Below the pieces are notes generated by a model that saw only the letters and a program-made list of their open reading frames with translations, was not told where the DNA came from and searched no databases. From assembly GCA_903877945.1 (NCBI GenBank), contig CAIRFY010000143.1, positions 1 to 9,014 on the forward strand: a stretch of DNA of 9,014 nucleotides, written 5' to 3'. Position numbers and translations under genes: made by a program. Origin of the DNA: an uncultured Oscillochloris sp. (lineage in GTDB: Bacteria; Chloroflexota; Chloroflexia; Chloroflexales; Chloroflexaceae). Positions 6,539 through 9,014 of this stretch are shown here, in pieces. Positions within the stretch are counted from its first letter, which is position 1. Each line of letters starts with the position of its first letter.

Positions 6539-7554
6539 AGCCGATAGCCGATAGCCGATAGCCGATGGCCGATAGCCGATGGCCGATAGCCGATAGCCGA
6601 TAGCCGATGGCCGATAGCCGATAGCCGATGGCCGATGGCCGATAGCCGATAGCCGATAGCCGATGGCCGATAGCCGATAGCCGATAGCCGGAGGCTCACT
6701 TTTCTCGTGGCACCTTCGAGCGAGTCTCCCCTCGCCCCGTGAGGGAGAGGGGCCAGGGGTGAGGGTCTTCGTCCCATAAACAGCGTCAGCCCAACCAGCC
6801 CGGCCAGGGCCAGAGCGACAGCCCCGAGGGATGACCAGTTGGTAGAGAACATCCACGCCAGGCTCATCGGGTCGTACCAGGCCCAGACGCTCAGCGCCGC
6901 CCCGGTTCCGGCGACCAGGGCAGCGGGGCGCCAGGGCCGACCACGAGATCCAGCCGCGCCCAGCGCCCAGCGATCCAGCAGCCAAGCGGCCACACCGGCC
7001 AGGGATGCGCCAATGCCCAGCCAGAGGGCGCGCAGCAGGGCTACGCCGAGCGGCGTGCCCGCACCGGGCAGCGGCCAGACGATCAGCTCGCTGATGGCCA
7101 CGCCGAGATCTCGCGGGTCGTGTGGGCCAGGCTGGAAGGTGGGACTGCTGAGGGTGAGCGCAGAGGCGGACGCGCCGGGGGGCAGCAGCAAACGATAGAC
7201 CCGCCAGCCGGGCGCGGCGCTGAAGCGGGACGGCGGGACTCCCGGTGCGGCGACAGCGATCTGCCACGGGGCGTCCTGCGCTGGCTGCGCCTCGTGGTAG
7301 AGCCGTAGCAACAGTATGGCGCTGCCCAGGTATGCCCCCGGCAGACGTAGCTCGGCTGATGCGCGGGTCCAGCGCAGGCTCCCGCCGGTGCCTTGCTCGG
7401 CAGGGTACGCGCCGCTCACGCCATAGGCGTCGCCGGGCGCGCCAATGGACATCCTCCAGACTCGTGGCGTCAGAAGTATGCCTGCGATCAGTGCGGTTGT
7501 GACGGCGAGGATCAGCAGGGAGATAGCGGGGGCGATGATCGCCCGACGAAGCAT
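6535..7554 (-). CDS. Membrane protein with exported sandwich domain and repeat-derived C-terminal tail
   Basis: 339 residues from ATG 7554, which has AAGG seven bases upstream; a longer open frame to 7641 lacks such a site. Seen: an N-terminal membrane anchor (about 7-28), then about 130 residues without helices but with alternating strands (G-D-A-Y-G-V-S-G-A-Y-P-A-E at 41-53, R-W-T-R-A-S-A-E-L-R at 61-70, W-R-V-Y-R-L-L-L at 117-124), suggesting an exported beta-sandwich. Further hydrophobic segments lie at about 168-192, 210-226 and 241-260. After G-R-R (261-263) the tail is wholly repeat-derived: a palindromic element from P264, then seven heptapeptides of LSAIGYR type (290-338). The TGA overlaps the glycosyltransferase ATG by four bases. 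I do not recognise a named family. My inference is that it works with, or was once the N-terminal part of, the downstream glycosyltransferase. Confidence 0.75.
   Translation of the reverse strand: MLRRAIIAPAISLLILAVTTALIAGILLTPRVWRMSIGAPGDAYGVSGAYPAEQGTGGSLRWTRASAELRLPGAYLGSAILLLRLYHEAQPAQDAPWQIAVAAPGVPPSRFSAAPGWRVYRLLLPPGASASALTLSSPTFQPGPHDPRDLGVAISELIVWPLPGAGTPLGVALLRALWLGIGASLAGVAAWLLDRWALGAAGSRGRPWRPAALVAGTGAALSVWAWYDPMSLAWMFSTNWSSLGAVALALAGLVGLTLFMGRRPSPLAPLPHGARGDSLEGATRKVSLRLSAIGYRPSAIGYRLSAIGHRLSAIGHRLSAIGYRPSAIGHRLSAIGYRL
6539..6690 (-). repeat. Heptanucleotide tandem array, 21 full units of (A/G)GCCGAT on the + strand
   Basis: Units start at 6539 and every 7 bases up to 6685, followed by a partial AGCCG to 6690. 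The only variation is A or G at the first base: G at units 5, 7, 11, 14, 15 and 19 counted from 6539, A in the other 15. On the coding (minus) strand the unit is ATCGGC(T/C). Three units make 21 bases, so every reading frame yields the same heptapeptide LSAIGYR in rotation. The A/G changes give Y/H, L/P or a silent Ala change depending on position. The plus strand contains TAG in all frames. The array abuts ATG 6538. Confidence 0.97.
6726..6765 (-). repeat. Palindromic element in the tail of the 339-residue membrane protein (copy B)
   Basis: On the minus strand from 6765 it reads CCCTCACCCCTGGCCCCTCT and then returns through a TCAC loop to GAGGGG. It matches bases 1251-1290 at 37 of 40 positions. 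It is translated as P-S-P-L-A-P-L-P-H-G-A-R-G-D starting at residue 264, in the same phase as the other two copies. Confidence 0.85.
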
Positions 7555-7570
7555 AGGACACCCTTGGGTA

Positions 7571-7591
7571 ATTGCAGATTGCAGATTGCGG
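7571..7591. repeat. Three tandem heptamers ATTGCAG / ATTGCAG / ATTGCGG
   Basis: Two exact copies and one with a single change, placed just upstream of the ribosome-binding site of the minus-strand membrane-protein gene. The unit is again seven bases but unrelated in sequence to the long array. Confidence 0.85.
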
Positions 7592-7603
7592 CGCAGCGCG
7601 GGC

Positions 7604-7633
7604 ATCCTACCACATATTTTCGCGTGGTATAGT
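7604..7633. promoter_or_regulatory. Divergent promoter region with a TACCAC-N10-GTGGTA dyad
   Basis: TACCAC (7608-7613) and GTGGTA (7624-7629) form a perfect 6-bp dyad. Each half-site runs into a possible extended -10 box: TGGTATAGT on the plus strand (TATAGT 7628-7633), pointing to the peptidase, and TGGTAGGAT on the minus strand (TAGGAT 7609-7604), pointing to the membrane-protein operon. No good -35 box is seen for either, as extended -10 promoters allow. A plus-strand transcript would start near 7640. A protein bound at the dyad could control both directions; this is inference. Confidence 0.45.
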
Positions 7634-7672
7634 AGTGGCAAACAACGCCACCGAAGCGATTAAGGACATTCT

Positions 7673-8761
7673 ATGAACAACCGACTCTCCCGCCTGCGGG
7701 CGGCCCTGGCCGAGCGCGGGTTACCAGCGTTATTGGTGAGTGCGCCTGCCAACCGGCGCTATATCAGTGGGTTCAGCGGATCGAACGGTGCCCTGCTGAT
7801 TACCGCCGAAGTGGCCATGCTCTTCACCGACGGGCGCTACGTCATCCAGGCCGGGCGGGAGTCCCCCGACTTCAGCCTGCGCGAGATCGTCAATCCTGGG
7901 CGCACCCTGGCCGACCTGCTGGCCGAGGCGGCTGTCGAACTGAACCTGCGGATGCTGAACTTCGAGGCAGCCCACATGAGCGTGGCTGAACACTACGCGC
8001 TCACCAAGGCCATGTTCGATACGCCGGTCGAGCTTGATCCGGCAGAGGGCGTTGTCGAGTCCCTGCGCGAGGTGAAGGACGATGGTGAGGTGGCTACGCT
8101 GCGCAAGGCCGTCGCGATCACCGACGCCGCGATCACAGCGGTGATCCCGCACCTGCGCCCAGAGATGAGCGAGCGCCAAGTGGCGTGGATGCTAGAGGTG
8201 GCAATGCGCGAGGGCGGTGCCGACGGAATCTCCTTCCCGATCATTGTGGCCGCCGGGCCGAACAGCGCCCTCCCCCACGCTCGTCCCAGCGCCGATCCCC
8301 TTGGCGTGGGGCGGCCCATTATCATCGACATGGGCGCGATGCTCGGTGGCTACCACGCCGACCTGAGCCGCACCATCTGTCTGGGCGAGCCAGACGCGCA
8401 GTTCTGGACGATCTACACGATTGTGTTGGATGCCCAGCGCCGCGCCCTGGCCGGGCTGCGGCCAGGGCTGCGCTGTAACGCGGCCGATGCCCTGGCCCGC
8501 GACCATATCACCGCAGCGGGCTACGGTGAGCAGTTCGGCCACGGGCTTGGCCACGGCGTCGGCCTAAACATCCACGAGGGGCCGTCGCTCCGGCGGGCCG
8601 CAGTGGGCCACGAACAGAACGGCCCGCGTCTCCAGGCGGGAAACGTGACGAGCGTTGAGCCGGGGATCTATCTGGAGGGGTGGGGCGGGGTGCGGATCGA
8701 GGATCTGGCCCTGATTACGGCCGATGGCTGCGAGGTACTTTCGACGGCGCATAAGCTGTAA
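7673..8761 (+). CDS. M24 family metallopeptidase (Xaa-Pro dipeptidase/aminopeptidase type)
   Basis: 362 residues from ATG 7673, with AAGGA at 7662-7666, six bases before the start. Seen: an N-terminal creatinase-like domain (1 to about 130; N-R-R-Y-I-S-G-F-S-G-S at 27-37) and a C-terminal pita-bread catalytic domain. All five expected metal ligands are present: D219 (I-I-D-M-G), D230 (H-A-D-L-S-R-T), H294 (G-H-G-V-G), E329 (S-V-E-P-G) and E343 (R-I-E-D-L). Supporting histidines H202, H290 and H301 (H-E-G-P) also match the family. Such enzymes use two Mn or similar metal ions to release the residue before a proline, acting in the cytoplasm during peptide turnover. Length fits the short bacterial members (PepQ/YqhT-like); dipeptidase versus aminopeptidase cannot be decided. 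It is divergent from the membrane-protein operon and the only plain housekeeping-type gene here. A repeat element begins at the last base of its stop codon. Confidence 0.93.
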   Translation: MNNRLSRLRAALAERGLPALLVSAPANRRYISGFSGSNGALLITAEVAMLFTDGRYVIQAGRESPDFSLREIVNPGRTLADLLAEAAVELNLRMLNFEAAHMSVAEHYALTKAMFDTPVELDPAEGVVESLREVKDDGEVATLRKAVAITDAAITAVIPHLRPEMSERQVAWMLEVAMREGGADGISFPIIVAAGPNSALPHARPSADPLGVGRPIIIDMGAMLGGYHADLSRTICLGEPDAQFWTIYTIVLDAQRRALAGLRPGLRCNAADALARDHITAAGYGEQFGHGLGHGVGLNIHEGPSLRRAAVGHEQNGPRLQAGNVTSVEPGIYLEGWGGVRIEDLALITADGCEVLSTAHKL

Positions 8762-8892
8762 GGCATGTTTCAGAATGGGCACACTCAGCTTTACCGTCTT
8801 GCGATGAGGCGATGAGACGATGAGGCGATACGGAGCGCCTCACCGCGTCATCGTTTCGTCGCTGAATTGTCACGCTAGATTGAAACATGCCT
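8761..8892. repeat. 132-bp MITE-like element with 12-bp terminal inverted repeats
   Basis: AGGCATGTTTCA (8761-8772) and TGAAACATGCCT (8881-8892) are perfect inverted repeats. Inside is a long imperfect hairpin: 8801-8827 pairs with 8836-8862 at 21 of 27 positions. Its left arm consists of GATGAG-rich octamer repeats. There is no coding capacity. The element abuts the peptidase TAA, so it may also end transcription, although no T-run follows. No clear target duplication was seen. Confidence 0.7.
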
Positions 8893-8900
8893 AAGGCAAG

Positions 8901-9014
8901 GTGTCAGGTGTCAGGTTTATAGTTGGTAGTGCGGGCTTCCAGCCTGCCGACGCGCATCTGGCGGGCGAGAAGCCCGCGCTCCTAACTGTCACGCTGAAAC
9001 CTGGCACCTGAAAC
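8901..9014. repeat. Second inverted-repeat element, reaching the window end
   Basis: Outer arms 8901-8918 (GTGTCAGGTGTCAGGTTT) and 8997-9014 pair at 16 of 18 positions. Inner arms 8921-8939 and 8969-8987 pair at 16 of 19, around a GCGGGCTTC/GAAGCCCGC core. The left arm contains a tandem GGTGTCA heptamer. There is no open frame of note. The element may continue beyond base 9014. Confidence 0.7.

Noticed and set aside
6539..6690. CRISPR array
   Set aside because: The units are contiguous 7-mers with no spacers; it is a simple tandem repeat.
6539..7561. Extension of the glycosyltransferase frame upstream to 7561 as one 1155-residue protein
   Set aside because: Upstream of 6538 this frame gives an Arg/Pro-rich sequence with no domain character, overlapping the well-formed membrane protein in another frame. 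It stays open because the array and GC-rich DNA lack stops. In the present sequence the two proteins are separate.
1..9014. tRNA, rRNA, riboswitch, transposase or defence-system genes
   Set aside because: None seen on either strand; the repeats here are non-coding or read as tails and loops of membrane proteins.

Overview
The window is GC-rich DNA (roughly two thirds G+C by eye) from a bacterium, most plausibly a filamentous Chloroflexota (Chloroflexus/Roseiflexus/Oscillochloris type). That guess rests on the style of the proteins (large GT-C-like membrane proteins with beta-sandwich tails) and on the abundance of GC-rich palindromic repeats read inside genes. It is inference, since no rRNA or other marker is present.

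Layout. Bases 1-543 (+): the 3' end of an alkaline-phosphatase-superfamily phosphohydrolase gene. Bases 543-2840 (+): a 765-residue polytopic membrane protein of GT-C appearance, overlapping the first gene by one base. Bases 2841-2906: a convergent gap with an imperfect hairpin. Bases 2907-4034 (-): an acyltransferase-3 membrane protein in clearly AT-richer DNA, probably acquired. Bases 4094-6538 (-): a GT39/PMT-like glycosyltransferase. Bases 6535-7554 (-): a small membrane protein with an exported sandwich domain, joined to the glycosyltransferase gene by an ATGA overlap. Bases 7555-7672: a divergent promoter region with a dyad. Bases 7673-8761 (+): an M24 (Xaa-Pro type) metallopeptidase with all five metal ligands. 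Bases 8761-9014: two back-to-back inverted-repeat elements.

Apart from the peptidase, the genes look like envelope glycan or lipid modification functions: two GT-C-like enzymes, an O-acyltransferase and a phosphohydrolase. How they cooperate cannot be read from sequence alone.

The most unusual structure is a 21-unit heptanucleotide tandem array (6539-6690). It forms the C-terminal tail of the 339-residue membrane protein and runs directly into the glycosyltransferase start codon. Seven is not a multiple of three, so each unit gained or lost changes the exit frame. All three frames of the coding strand are open and read the same heptapeptide. Gain of one unit would fuse the two proteins into one of 1155 residues. 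In addition, a CCCTCACC...-type palindromic element sits in three separate membrane-protein genes, always with the same orientation and reading phase, which recalls the in-frame palindromic elements of Rickettsia.
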